Positions 56,936-64,000 of a stretch of DNA of 64,000 nucleotides are shown here, piece by piece; position 1 is the stretch's first letter, and each line of letters opens with the position of its first letter. This stretch comes from Alcanivorax sp. 24 (GTDB lineage: Bacteria > Pseudomonadota > Gammaproteobacteria > Pseudomonadales > Alcanivoracaceae), in the NCBI RefSeq assembly GCF_004360225.1, contig NZ_SNUA01000006.1:124001-188000 (forward strand), given 5' to 3'. Under the pieces are notes generated by a model, which was not told the DNA's origin, made no database searches, and saw nothing but the letters and a program-made list of their open reading frames with translations. The position numbers and the translations under genes were made by a program.

Positions 56936-57925
56936 ATGCAACAACGACGACTGGGCCGGGACGGTCCGCTGGTCTCGGCTCTGGGCCTGGGCTGCATGGG
57001 CATGAGTGACTTCTATGGTGATCGGGACGACCGGGAATCCATGGCCACCTTGCACGCGGCTCTGGAGAAGAACGTCACCCTGATCGATACCGCCGACATG
57101 TATGGACCGCACACCAATGAAGAACTGGTGGGGCGCGCCATCGCCGGCAAGCGTGATCAGGCCTTTCTGGCCACCAAATTCGGCATTGTCCGCGATCCCT
57201 CGGATCCGCATGCCCGTGGTATCAATGGCCGCCCGGATTACGTGCGCCAGTCCGTGGAAGGCAGCCTGCGCCGTCTGGGCGTGGACACCATCGACTTGTA
57301 TTACCAGCACCGGGTGGATCCGCAAGTGCCGATCGAGGACACCGTTGGCGCCATGGCCGATCTGGTGAGGGAAGGGAAGGTCCGCTACCTGGGATTGAGC
57401 GAGGCGGCGCCGGAAACCCTGCGCCGGGCGCAGGCGGTCCACCCCATCAGCGCGTTGCAGAGCGAATACTCGCTATGGACCCGTGATCCGGAAGACGGGG
57501 TATTGGGTACCTGCCGTGAGCTGGGCATCAGCTTCGTCGCCTACAGCCCGCTGGGCCGGGGATTCCTGACCGGCGCGATCCGCTCGCCGGGGGATTTCGA
57601 GGAAGGGGATTTCCGTCGCCACAACCCACGTTTCCAAGGTGAGAATTTTCAACGCAATCTGGACCTGGTGGATCAGGTGCATGCGCTGGCGGAACAGAAA
57701 CAGGTGCTGCCATCGCAGCTGGCGCTGGCCTGGGTACTGGCCCGGGGTGAGGATGTGATCGCGCTGTTCGGCACCAAACGCCGCCGTTATCTGCGGGAGA
57801 ATCTGGCGGCGCTGGAGGTGCGGCTGAGCGACGACGAACTGGCGCAACTGGATGCGATCTTTCCCCGCCACGGTGCCGCTGGCCAACGTTACGGCGAGGA
57901 AGGCATGCGCACCGTGGGGAACTAG
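56936..57925 (+). CDS. Aldo/keto reductase
   Basis: A 329-aa NAD(P)H-dependent TIM-barrel oxidoreductase. Catalytic residues are recognisable: Asp in [11 protein letters not shown] (Tyr follows), Lys in ATKFGI and His in YYQHRVDP. The N-terminal [23 protein letters not shown] is typical of the Gcy/YakC group. ATG 56936 follows GAGGAG. The stop codon is inside the long palindrome at 57922. Confidence 0.92.
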   Translation: MQQRRLGRDGPLVSALGLGCMGMSDFYGDRDDRESMATLHAALEKNVTLIDTADMYGPHTNEELVGRAIAGKRDQAFLATKFGIVRDPSDPHARGINGRPDYVRQSVEGSLRRLGVDTIDLYYQHRVDPQVPIEDTVGAMADLVREGKVRYLGLSEAAPETLRRAQAVHPISALQSEYSLWTRDPEDGVLGTCRELGISFVAYSPLGRGFLTGAIRSPGDFEEGDFRRHNPRFQGENFQRNLDLVDQVHALAEQKQVLPSQLALAWVLARGEDVIALFGTKRRRYLRENLAALEVRLSDDELAQLDAIFPRHGAAGQRYGEEGMRTVGN

Positions 57926-58011
57926 GGCCTTGTTCACACTACTTGCGTCCCGCCTGCTTGCCCTTTTTGCTTCCAGCCAGGCGGGATGCAAGTAGTGTGA
58001 GCAGGCCCTAG
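57922..58011. repeat. Long palindromic element between convergent genes
   Basis: Two arms of about 34-35 bp (57922-57956 and 57978-58011), each containing CACACTACTTGC or its complement and bounded by CTAGGGCC, differ at only a few positions. A 21-nt loop (CTTGCCCTTTTTGCTTCCAGC) separates them. The element includes the stop codons of both flanking genes. One arm recurs at 35541-35572. It may be a miniature mobile element and/or bidirectional terminator. Confidence 0.85.
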
Positions 58012-59006
58012 CGGGCCGAGGCGGTTCCGGGTTCTGGTCCGTTGGCCGGACAGCCTTCATCCAGCAGCCAGTCGTGGAAGTCGGTGACGATGGACCGGGG
58101 GGAGGCGCGCTCCGGGCTGACGATGAAGTAATGGAATCGGCAGGGCAGCGCCACTTCGCTCAACCGGCGCAGGGTGCCCGAGGCCAGCTCCGTTTTCACC
58201 AGTTCGGGGCAGACCAGCCAGGCGCCCTGGCCGGTCAGGGTGGCCTCCAGAGCCAGCAAGCCGTTGCCAAAGTGATGCTCGCGAGCGTCGGCGGGAAAAG
58301 GTTCGCCGGCCGCTTCGCACCATTCGCGCCAGCCGAACCGCTCGTTGGAGCGGCCAGCGGTATTGTCGGTAAGCAGGGCGCCGTTATCGAGTACTTCGGT
58401 GATGGTGTTCCGGCCCGCTCCGGGGGCGGCCACCGGTACCAGGGCCACTTCCAACAGCGGTGAACTGTGCATGTCGGGATATTGGCCGTAGCCGAAGCGG
58501 ATGGTCAGATCGATGCCGGCGCGGGAAAAGGCGGACGCGGTGACCGGTCCGCCGGGGGCGGTATCCACGGAATGCAGACTGGCCTGCAGCCGCACTTCCG
58601 CCTCCGGGTGGCGGGCGTAGAAGCGGTGCAGGCGCGGCACCAGCCATTTGGTGGCGAACAGCGGCTCGGCGCACACCGTGATGACGTTCCGGGCCTCGCC
58701 CTGGCTGCGCAGTTCATCGACGGCATCGACCAGCGCGGCGAAGCCGTCCTGTAACCGGGGAAGGATGCTCAGGGCCGTCGCCGTCGGCGTCACCCGGCGA
58801 TGGTGGCGAATGAACAGCGCCACTCCGAGTTGTTCCTCCAGGGCTTTGATCTGATGACTCACCGCCGCCGGGGTCACACTCAGTTCCTTGGCGGCGGCGG
58901 CGAAACTGCGGGTGCGCGCCGCCACCTCGAAATAGGCCAGCGCCACCAGTGGTGGCAGGCGCCGCATGAAGCCGGCGGGCAAAGAGGTCCGGGTGTGCTC
59001 GTTCAT
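58008..59006 (-). CDS. LysR family regulator, GcvA-like
   Basis: A 332-aa LTTR resembling the GcvA/AmpR subgroup: RRLPPLVALAYFEVAARTRSFAAAAKELSVTPAAVSHQIKALEEQLGVALFIRHHRRV. The effector domain ends near residue 315. ATG 59006 is given; ATG 58967 (MRRLPPL) would fit GcvA N-termini better and neither has a strong RBS. It begins 4 nt after the upstream enoyl-CoA hydratase stop on the same strand, so the two may be cotranscribed. Confidence 0.9.
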   Translation of the reverse strand: MNEHTRTSLPAGFMRRLPPLVALAYFEVAARTRSFAAAAKELSVTPAAVSHQIKALEEQLGVALFIRHHRRVTPTATALSILPRLQDGFAALVDAVDELRSQGEARNVITVCAEPLFATKWLVPRLHRFYARHPEAEVRLQASLHSVDTAPGGPVTASAFSRAGIDLTIRFGYGQYPDMHSSPLLEVALVPVAAPGAGRNTITEVLDNGALLTDNTAGRSNERFGWREWCEAAGEPFPADAREHHFGNGLLALEATLTGQGAWLVCPELVKTELASGTLRRLSEVALPCRFHYFIVSPERASPRSIVTDFHDWLLDEGCPANGPEPGTASAR

Positions 59007-59010
59007 CCGT

Positions 59011-59808
59011 TTAGTATTGCCATTGCGCCGACCGTTTGTTGAGGAAGGCGTCGATCCCTTCGGCGGCGTCCGCTTCCATCATGTTCCGGGCCATCACCTC
59101 GCCGGCGAAACGGTAAGCCTCGTCCAGGGGCAGTTGCCGTTGCCGGTAGAACATGGCCTTGCCATGGCGGATCGCCGCCGGGCTTTTTTCCATGATCGAC
59201 GCGGCCAGGGCGGTTACCGCGCCGTCCAGTTCCGCCTCTGGCACGGCTTGATTGATCAATCCCCAGTCGGCGGCGGTGGCGGCGTCGATGAAGCGCGCGG
59301 TCACCAGCATCTCGAAGGCACGCTTGGCCGGGACATTGCGGGACAGCGCCACCGAAGGCGTGGAGCAGAATAGCCCGGCATTGATGCCGGATACGGCGAA
59401 ACGGGCGCTGTCCGTGGCCACCGCCAGATCGCAACTGGCGACCAGTTGGCAGCCGGCAGCGGTGGCCACGCCCTGAACGGCCGCGATCACCGGTACCGGT
59501 ACCGCCAACAAGCTTTGCATCACGCCACTGCAGGTGGCGAACAATTGCTGGTAGTAGTCCTGCTCGCCCAGATGCCCGTGCATCTGACGCAGGTCATGGC
59601 CGGCGCAAAACGCCTTGCCCGCCGCCCGCAACACCACGCAGCGCAAGGTCTCGTCGTTGGCCAGGGCATCCAGTTCGGTTTTCAGCGCCGCCAGCATCTC
59701 CTCGGACAAGGCGTTGTAGTGGCGGGGCCGGTTCAGGGTCAAAGTGACCAGGCCATCCTGGTCTTCTCGCAGTATCAGAGGGGCATTGAGATCGACTTGC
59801 GCGCTCAT
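59011..59808 (-). CDS. Enoyl-CoA hydratase family protein
   Basis: A 265-aa crotonase-fold protein. The oxyanion-hole segments are FCAGHDLRQM and ATAAGCQLVASCDLAVA; SGINAGLFCSTPSVALSRNV at the second catalytic region carries Gly/Leu rather than the two Glu residues of true hydratases, so it may be an ECHDC3-like non-hydratase member. ATG 59808 has AGGAG 7 nt upstream. It follows the OsmC gene by 29 nt on the same strand. Confidence 0.9.
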   Translation of the reverse strand: MSAQVDLNAPLILREDQDGLVTLTLNRPRHYNALSEEMLAALKTELDALANDETLRCVVLRAAGKAFCAGHDLRQMHGHLGEQDYYQQLFATCSGVMQSLLAVPVPVIAAVQGVATAAGCQLVASCDLAVATDSARFAVSGINAGLFCSTPSVALSRNVPAKRAFEMLVTARFIDAATAADWGLINQAVPEAELDGAVTALAASIMEKSPAAIRHGKAMFYRQRQLPLDEAYRFAGEVMARNMMEADAAEGIDAFLNKRSAQWQY

Positions 59809-59837
59809 CACGATTCTCCTTGTTTTGCGTTATCCGC

Positions 59838-60299
59838 TCAGGCTGCCGCGGACTGGGTGCGCAGGCGCACCTTGGTTTTCAGCGAATTGCCGATAAAGCA
59901 ATTGCGGTGGGCGCCGGCGTGAATGCGTTGCAGCTCAGCCGGTTCCGGTGTCTGGCCGCCGGCGAACTCGATAGCGGGTTGCAATTCCACCCGGGTCACC
60001 GCCAGTCGGCCTTCCTCGTTCTTTTCCAGAAAGCCCACCGGCGTGTCCCGGTAGCTCTCCACCTGGTAACCCTTGGCATCGGCGATGGCGAGGAAGAACA
60101 GCATGTAGCAACTGGACACGGAGGTGATCAGCAGCTGCTCCGGGTCGGCGCAGTTGGCGTCGCCCTGATAGTCCACCGCGGCGGAGACCCGTATGGTCTG
60201 GTCGCCATTGAGGGTGGCCAGATGGTTGCGGGAGTAGCTTCCGCCGCCGTCCGGATGGGCGGCGCGAGTCCAGGCAATGGCGGAATGGTGTTCTGACAT
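59838..60299 (-). CDS. OsmC family protein
   Basis: A 153-aa OsmC/Ohr-fold protein. The two redox cysteines are in LLITSVSSCYML and HRNCFIGNSL, with the typical HxxxxGG-type region HPDGGGSYSRNHLATLNG. Members reduce organic hydroperoxides; the YhfA-like spacing leaves the exact activity open. Upstream of an enoyl-CoA hydratase and a LysR gene on the same strand. Confidence 0.9.
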   Translation of the reverse strand: MSEHHSAIAWTRAAHPDGGGSYSRNHLATLNGDQTIRVSAAVDYQGDANCADPEQLLITSVSSCYMLFFLAIADAKGYQVESYRDTPVGFLEKNEEGRLAVTRVELQPAIEFAGGQTPEPAELQRIHAGAHRNCFIGNSLKTKVRLRTQSAAA

Positions 60300-60439
60300 C
60301 GGCTTTGCTCTCTTGTTAAATCGGGCTGGATTCGAAACAGGCCGGGGTGCCCCGGTGAGCATTACCATTGCATCAGCCCTGCTTAATGAAAAGCGATGTT
60401 TTCTAGGGATTTGACATAGTCAGGCTAAGTCAAAAGAGG

Positions 60440-60467
60440 GGCGCCAACCTGGAAGGCGGTTGGCGCC
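60440..60467 (-). terminator. Terminator after the YqjE-like gene
   Basis: A 10-bp perfect stem (GGCGCCAACC/GGTTGGCGCC) with 8-nt loop directly downstream of the minus-strand stop at 60473, followed on that strand by CCTCTTTTG. A further repeat TTGACATAGTCAGGCTAAGTCAA is adjacent (about 60411-60433). Confidence 0.7.
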
Positions 60468-60472
60468 GTGGG

Positions 60473-60958
60473 TCAGTCTTCCTGATTAAAAGCCCGCCAG
60501 GTGTCGACGGCCTTGCGTGTCACCACCGGGCCGGCAACCCGGGTCAGGCCGCGGCGCAGAGTGGGGCTGGCGGCGATCGCCACGCCAGCGGTGAAGGCGC
60601 CGATCATCAACAGTCCGCTATTGCGGCGCGCCCACTCCAGAGTTTGATCGCCCACCAGGGGGCGCAGGCCGGACTCCAGGACGCTTTCCGTCGGGCCTGG
60701 CGCCGGCGGTGGCGCTTCATCGCGGGCCGGAGCGGGCCGATTGGCGCGAACCAGTCCGTAGCCGAGCGCGCCGGCCACCACCAGCAAACCGGCGCCGCTG
60801 ATAAGCGCGGCCAGGGCCGCGCCCAATGGCGGCGTCAGCGCGATCCAGGCCGCCGCTGTCAGGCTCAACAGCCCCGCCAGACTGATCAGCGTGATCAGCC
60901 AGACGATTGCGTTGAGACCGAACAGCCCGGCCAGCTTGCCGCGCAGTTTTACACTCAA
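60473..60958 (-). CDS. YqjE-like membrane protein (holin-superfamily fold)
   Basis: A 161-aa protein with two tightly spaced TM helices (FGLNAIVWLITLISLAGLLSLTAAAWIALTP and LGAALAALISGAGLLVVAGALGYGLV), a Pro-rich linker, and a third hydrophobic patch (LLMIGAFTAGVAIAA). The pattern is that of YqjE/phage-holin-X families. It overlaps the DUF883 gene by 4 nt (ATGA), the usual yqjD-yqjE layout, so a stress-related membrane role is more likely than lysis. Confidence 0.8.
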   Translation of the reverse strand: MSVKLRGKLAGLFGLNAIVWLITLISLAGLLSLTAAAWIALTPPLGAALAALISGAGLLVVAGALGYGLVRANRPAPARDEAPPPAPGPTESVLESGLRPLVGDQTLEWARRNSGLLMIGAFTAGVAIAASPTLRRGLTRVAGPVVTRKAVDTWRAFNQED

Positions 60959-61224
60959 CGGCCGAACAGCTTGCCGAGCAGCAGGCCCACGCCGAACGCC
61001 GTGAGCACGCTGGTAAAAGGGCGGGCCTTGATCTCCTCTCCCAGATGCTCGGCTTGCCGGGACGCGCTTTGGCGGGCACCTTCGAAGGTCTCGCGGGCGC
61101 TGTTGAGATGTTCCTGCGCGTGTTCCTGAGTGGATTGCTTGACTGCGTCGGCCAGGGCTTTGAGGTCCCGGCGCAACTGCTCAAGGTCTTTTTTCAGGGC
61201 TTCGGTTTCCGCTGATTGGCTCAT
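60955..61224 (-). CDS. DUF883 family protein (YqjD/ElaB-like)
   Basis: An 89-aa protein with a long amphipathic coiled-coil (ETEALKKDLEQLRRDLKALADAVKQS) and a single C-terminal TM with a Gly-rich end (FTSVLTAFGVGLLLGKLFGR). YqjD and ElaB are tail-anchored inner-membrane proteins that bind ribosomes in stationary phase. ATG 61224 has GGAGG 7 nt upstream. Operon with the YqjE-like gene. Confidence 0.85.
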   Translation of the reverse strand: MSQSAETEALKKDLEQLRRDLKALADAVKQSTQEHAQEHLNSARETFEGARQSASRQAEHLGEEIKARPFTSVLTAFGVGLLLGKLFGR

Positions 61225-61580
61225 GACGCCTCCTTGGTATCTACCGTGTTCCGACATGAACAACGAAGCTTCAGCATATAGAGCACATGGCCATGGCGCC
61301 TAGAGGGCAGGCCGTTAAAAATGCAAAACCATCGGGTTTCTTGATCCGGCTCACGAGCGGGCCGGGAATGGCGGGTCGTGAGCCGCTGCCTCACCGTTTC
61401 CCTCAAACCGAACTACGAAGCCGCTGTGGGAGCTTCTATGGTGTCCTGCAATGCTTCCTTGCAAGCGAATAGGCTTTCGGGCCCAAGAGATTCGCTTGCA
61501 AGCAAGCTTCCCACAGCGGCTTCGTAGCGGGCTTTGGATTTGGCGTGCCGGCGTGGTCCGTGTAAGCAGACAGTCCCTTA
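61225..61580. other. Intergenic region with palindrome copy F
   Basis: 356 nt between the DUF883 gene and the dehydrogenase gene, both on the minus strand. It contains copy F of the composite palindrome. No gene is evident; the DUF883 promoter should be here. Confidence 0.55.
61413..61527. repeat. Composite intergenic palindrome, copy F (extended)
   Basis: Outer arms CTACGAAGCCGCTGTGGGA (61413-61431) and complement (61509-61527) enclose inner arms TTGCAAGCGAAT (61459-61470) and complement (61490-61501). It is longer than the other copies (115 nt), as if two palindromes were nested or a copy was inserted into another. Confidence 0.8.
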
Positions 61581-62594
61581 TTACAGCGCCAGCTTGCGAA
61601 TCACCTCATCGGTGAATTCCGTGGTGCTGCTGCGTCCACCCAGATCGGGGGTGACTTTGTCCCCTTCGCCGACCACCGTGCGCAGGGCATTGCGCAGGCG
61701 TTCGGCCTCGCTGTTGAGATCCAGATAGTCGAGCATCATGGCGGCGCCGAGCATCAGCGCGGTGGGGTTGGCGACCCCCTTGCCAGCGATGTCCGGGGCG
61801 CTGCCGTGCACCGCTTCAAAGATGCCCTTGTCTTCTCCGACGTTGGCGCCCGGTGCCAGTCCGAGGCCGCCCACCAGGCCGGCGCAGAGATCGGAAAGAA
61901 TGTCACCGAACAGGTTGGTGGTGACGATGACGTCGAAACGGTGAGGGTTCATCACCAGTTGCATGGCGCAGTTGTCGACGATCATTTCCTCGTGCTCGAT
62001 ATCGTCGTATTCCTTGGCCACGCTGCGTGCCACATCCAGGAACAGCCCGGAGGTGGACTTCATGATGTTGGCTTTGTGCACCACGGTGACTTTTTTGCGG
62101 CCCAGCCGGCGCGCGGCTTCGTAAGCGAAGCGGATCAGACGCTTGGATTCCTTGCGGGTGATCACGCTGCGCAACTCGGCCCGTTCGCCGTCGTCGCTGA
62201 CCATCTGGCCTTCACCGGAGTAAATGCCTTCGATGTTTTCACGCACGGTGAGGATATCGACATTGTCGTAGCGGGAGCGGACACCGGGGATGGAGAGGGC
62301 GGGGCGGACGTTGGCGAACAGGTCGAAATATTTGCGCAGGGTAACGTTGACCGAGCGGAACCCCTTGCCCACCGGGGTGGTGATCGGCCCTTTCAGTGCC
62401 ACCGGGTTCTTGCCGATCATGTCGAGGGTTTCCTGGGGGACCAGGTCCAGGCCCTTGTCCAGGGCGGTTTGCCCGGCGATGGCGTAGTCATAGGCCAGGC
62501 CGCAGTCCAGAGCATCCAGGACTCGAACGGTGGCATCGACGATGTCCGGGCCGATGCCGTCGCCCGGGATGATGGTCACGCGTGTTTCCGCCAT
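61581..62594 (-). CDS. NAD-type isocitrate dehydrogenase family protein
   Basis: A 337-aa beta-decarboxylating dehydrogenase of the isocitrate/isopropylmalate/homoisocitrate superfamily. The substrate-binding [13 protein letters not shown] matches the NAD-IDH (IDH3-like) group rather than LeuB, and [28 protein letters not shown] and [25 protein letters not shown] are conserved. Metal-binding Asp residues are in [14 protein letters not shown]. It probably oxidises isocitrate to 2-oxoglutarate; substrate assignment by motif only. Confidence 0.9.
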   Translation of the reverse strand: MAETRVTIIPGDGIGPDIVDATVRVLDALDCGLAYDYAIAGQTALDKGLDLVPQETLDMIGKNPVALKGPITTPVGKGFRSVNVTLRKYFDLFANVRPALSIPGVRSRYDNVDILTVRENIEGIYSGEGQMVSDDGERAELRSVITRKESKRLIRFAYEAARRLGRKKVTVVHKANIMKSTSGLFLDVARSVAKEYDDIEHEEMIVDNCAMQLVMNPHRFDVIVTTNLFGDILSDLCAGLVGGLGLAPGANVGEDKGIFEAVHGSAPDIAGKGVANPTALMLGAAMMLDYLDLNSEAERLRNALRTVVGEGDKVTPDLGGRSSTTEFTDEVIRKLAL

Positions 62595-62932
62595 GGTTTC
62601 CTCTCCTTCTGGTCTTTTGGAATGCAGAAAAGTTGTGGTGGGTCCATTGCCACGTTGTGGGTGGGAGGACCTTCGTGGTCGGACACCGGGGTGGGTATCC
62701 GGCCGAGCTGTCCGGGCCGATAGGCGGGAAGCTTAATTCGCGCCCTATATGGGGGCGGGATGGTTCTGATTCAAGCAGGCCCGCCGGGGGGCCGGCAAGC
62801 GGACCGCCTAGTGTATTCAAGTTCCGTGCCGTGACGAAACCGTGTCAGCATGGACAATGGTGCAGGGCGGGGGCGCTGGAATGGGGCGGGCACGGCGGGT
62901 GGCCCGGTGAGTGTGCACCGGGCCGGGGCGGT
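62595..62932. other. Intergenic region, no gene seen
   Basis: 338 nt between an isocitrate-dehydrogenase-family start and the end of the OYE gene, both on the minus strand. The G+C-rich hairpin at 62901-62924 is the only clear feature; the dehydrogenase promoter presumably lies in the rest. Confidence 0.5.
62901..62924. terminator. Hairpin after the OYE gene
   Basis: GGCCCGGTG/CACCGGGCC, a 9-bp stem with 6-nt loop 8 nt beyond the minus-strand stop at 62933. No U-tract, so a weak or factor-dependent terminator. Confidence 0.5.
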
Positions 62933-64000
62933 TTACTGTTTGAACAATCCCCGCGCGCCGTAAGGCTCGCTGCGCAGATACTGCGGGGAGGCCTGGGCCG
63001 TGGCGCCGAGACGGGCGGCGGCGTGCCACGGCCAGCGCGGGTTATACAAGATGCCGCGGGCCAGGCCGACGGCATCCGCCTGACCGGACGCCAGCAGCGT
63101 TTCCGCCTGTTCCGGTTCGGTGATCAGGCCCACCGCGATGGTGGTCAAACCGCTTTCAGCCTTGATGCGCGCGGCCAGGGCGGTTTGATAGCCGGGGCCG
63201 ACGGGAATCTTCTGCGCCGGTGTCAGGCCACCGCTGGAAACATGGATGAAATGGCAGCCGCGTGCTTTGAGGGCTTTGGCCAGTGCCACGGTTTGCTCCA
63301 GGTCCCAGCCGTCCGCAGCCCAGTCGGTGGCGGAGACCCGCACCCCCACGGCCATTTCCGGCACCGCGTCGCGTACCGCCTCGAACACCTCAAGCAGCAA
63401 CCGCATGCGGTTCTCAAGGCTGCCGCCATAGCGGTCCTGGCGCTGGTTGGAGAGCGGCGACAGGAACTCGTGCAGCAGGTAGCCATGGGCGCCATGAATC
63501 TCGATCAGATCCAGACCCAGACGGTGCGCCCGCTTGGCGGCGGTGACGAACGCTTCGATCAACTCGCCGATGTCATCTTCGGTGAGCGGCTCCGGCGCTT
63601 CTTCACCGGCCTGGAAAGGCAGATCGGAAGGCGCGCGGGTGCGCCAGCCGTGGTCCTGATCCGGTTTGATCTGGGCACCGCCTTGCCAGGGGCGCAGGGT
63701 GGACGCTTTGCGGCCGGCGTGGGCCAACTGAATACCCACCGGCATCGTGGACCAGGCACGCACCTGGTCGAGCACGGTTTTCAGTGCGGCCTCGTTGTCA
63801 TCGTTCCATAACCCCAGATCCTCGGGGCTGATGCGCCCTTCCGGTCGCACCGCGGTGGCTTCCAGAATCAATAGCCCGGCACCGGACTGCGTCAGCGTGC
63901 CCAGGTGGATGGTGTGCCAGCTGCTGGCGTTGCCGTGTTCCGCCGAGTATTGGCACATCGGCGCAATGATGATGCGGTTGTCCAGGGTCAGAGGGCCCAG
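62933..64000 (-). CDS. Old Yellow Enzyme family NADH:flavin oxidoreductase (5' end missing)
   Basis: An FMN-dependent ene-reductase of the YqjM/NamA-like class; 355 residues are visible and the N-terminus runs off the right edge (the frame reads LGPLTLDNRIIIAPMCQYSAE at 64000). Motifs are APMCQY (the YqjM-type redox cysteine), GIQLAHAGRKAS, IEIHGAHGYLLHEFLSP with RYGGSLENR, and VGLARGILYNP near the FMN phosphate. Typical substrates are alpha,beta-unsaturated carbonyls and nitro compounds. The natural substrate is unknown. Confidence 0.93.
   Translation of the reverse strand: MGPLTLDNRIIIAPMCQYSAEHGNASSWHTIHLGTLTQSGAGLLILEATAVRPEGRISPEDLGLWNDDNEAALKTVLDQVRAWSTMPVGIQLAHAGRKASTLRPWQGGAQIKPDQDHGWRTRAPSDLPFQAGEEAPEPLTEDDIGELIEAFVTAAKRAHRLGLDLIEIHGAHGYLLHEFLSPLSNQRQDRYGGSLENRMRLLLEVFEAVRDAVPEMAVGVRVSATDWAADGWDLEQTVALAKALKARGCHFIHVSSGGLTPAQKIPVGPGYQTALAARIKAESGLTTIAVGLITEPEQAETLLASGQADAVGLARGILYNPRWPWHAAARLGATAQASPQYLRSEPYGARGLFKQ

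Noticed and set aside
60473-60958. Phage holin implying a prophage
   Set aside because: The DUF883 partner and ATGA overlap match the housekeeping yqjD-yqjE pair; no phage genes are nearby.
22353-61580. CRISPR array from repeated palindromes
   Set aside because: The copies are dispersed across intergenic regions, without regular short spacers or cas genes.
62582-63811. 409-codon plus-strand frame
   Set aside because: Mostly antisense to the Old Yellow Enzyme gene, which has clear catalytic motifs.

Overview
The window is a GC-rich chromosomal segment of a gammaproteobacterium. Recognisable gene orders (nudF-yqiB-cpdA, yqiA-parE-parC, efp-epmA-epmB, a FimX homologue) and the amount of short-chain acyl-CoA metabolism would suit an Alcanivorax/Alloalcanivorax-like oceanospirillalean. 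That placement is inference from content and was not tested by comparison. I see no rRNA, tRNA, CRISPR array, integrase or transposase.

Layout. 1-3.9 kb: 3' part of thiC, then nudF, a DUF1249 gene and cpdA. 3.95-11.9 kb: a type VI secretion island with a giant VgrG whose C-terminus carries a MIX motif and a VasX-like membrane region, followed by three small membrane-protein genes (the first a possible immunity gene). 11.9-19.5 kb: a seven-gene minus-strand operon (SCPx-type thiolase, acyl-CoA ligase, 3-hydroxybutyrate-dehydrogenase-like SDR, TRAP transporter P-Q-M, quinone-oxidoreductase-like MDR) with a divergent PAS-LuxR regulator. 20.4-22.4 kb: a DUF1428 protein and a Na/Pi cotransporter. 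22.7-28.8 kb: yqiA, parE, parC and a PlsC-type acyltransferase. The usual nudF-yqiB-cpdA-yqiA-parE neighbourhood is therefore split by about 18.9 kb.

28.9-36.5 kb: an outer-membrane protein, a DUF2058 protein, an AraC regulator beside a penicillin-acylase-family lipoprotein, dapA with an attenuator-like leader, a MarR regulator and an alpha/beta hydrolase. 36.5-39.1 kb: the complete elongation factor P and beta-lysylation set. 39.3-42.4 kb: a FimX-neighbour protein and a degenerate FimX behind a perfect CRP-type site. 42.6-48.2 kb: a DUF815 ATPase, a small lipoprotein and a GST/CoA-transferase/enoyl-CoA hydratase/thiolase-like operon.

48.7-55.6 kb: a sigma-54 activator, candidate operators, a -24/-12 promoter, a second TRAP operon and acetoacetyl-CoA synthetase; this block looks like uptake and activation of acetoacetate or 3-hydroxybutyrate. 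55.9-64 kb: two LysR regulators, an aldo/keto reductase, an enoyl-CoA hydratase, an OsmC protein, a YqjE/YqjD-like membrane pair, an isocitrate-dehydrogenase-family enzyme and the 3' part of an Old Yellow Enzyme gene.

Intergenic spaces repeatedly hold a composite palindromic element (at least six inverted-repeat copies plus associated modules). A second long palindrome lies between convergent genes at 57.9 kb.
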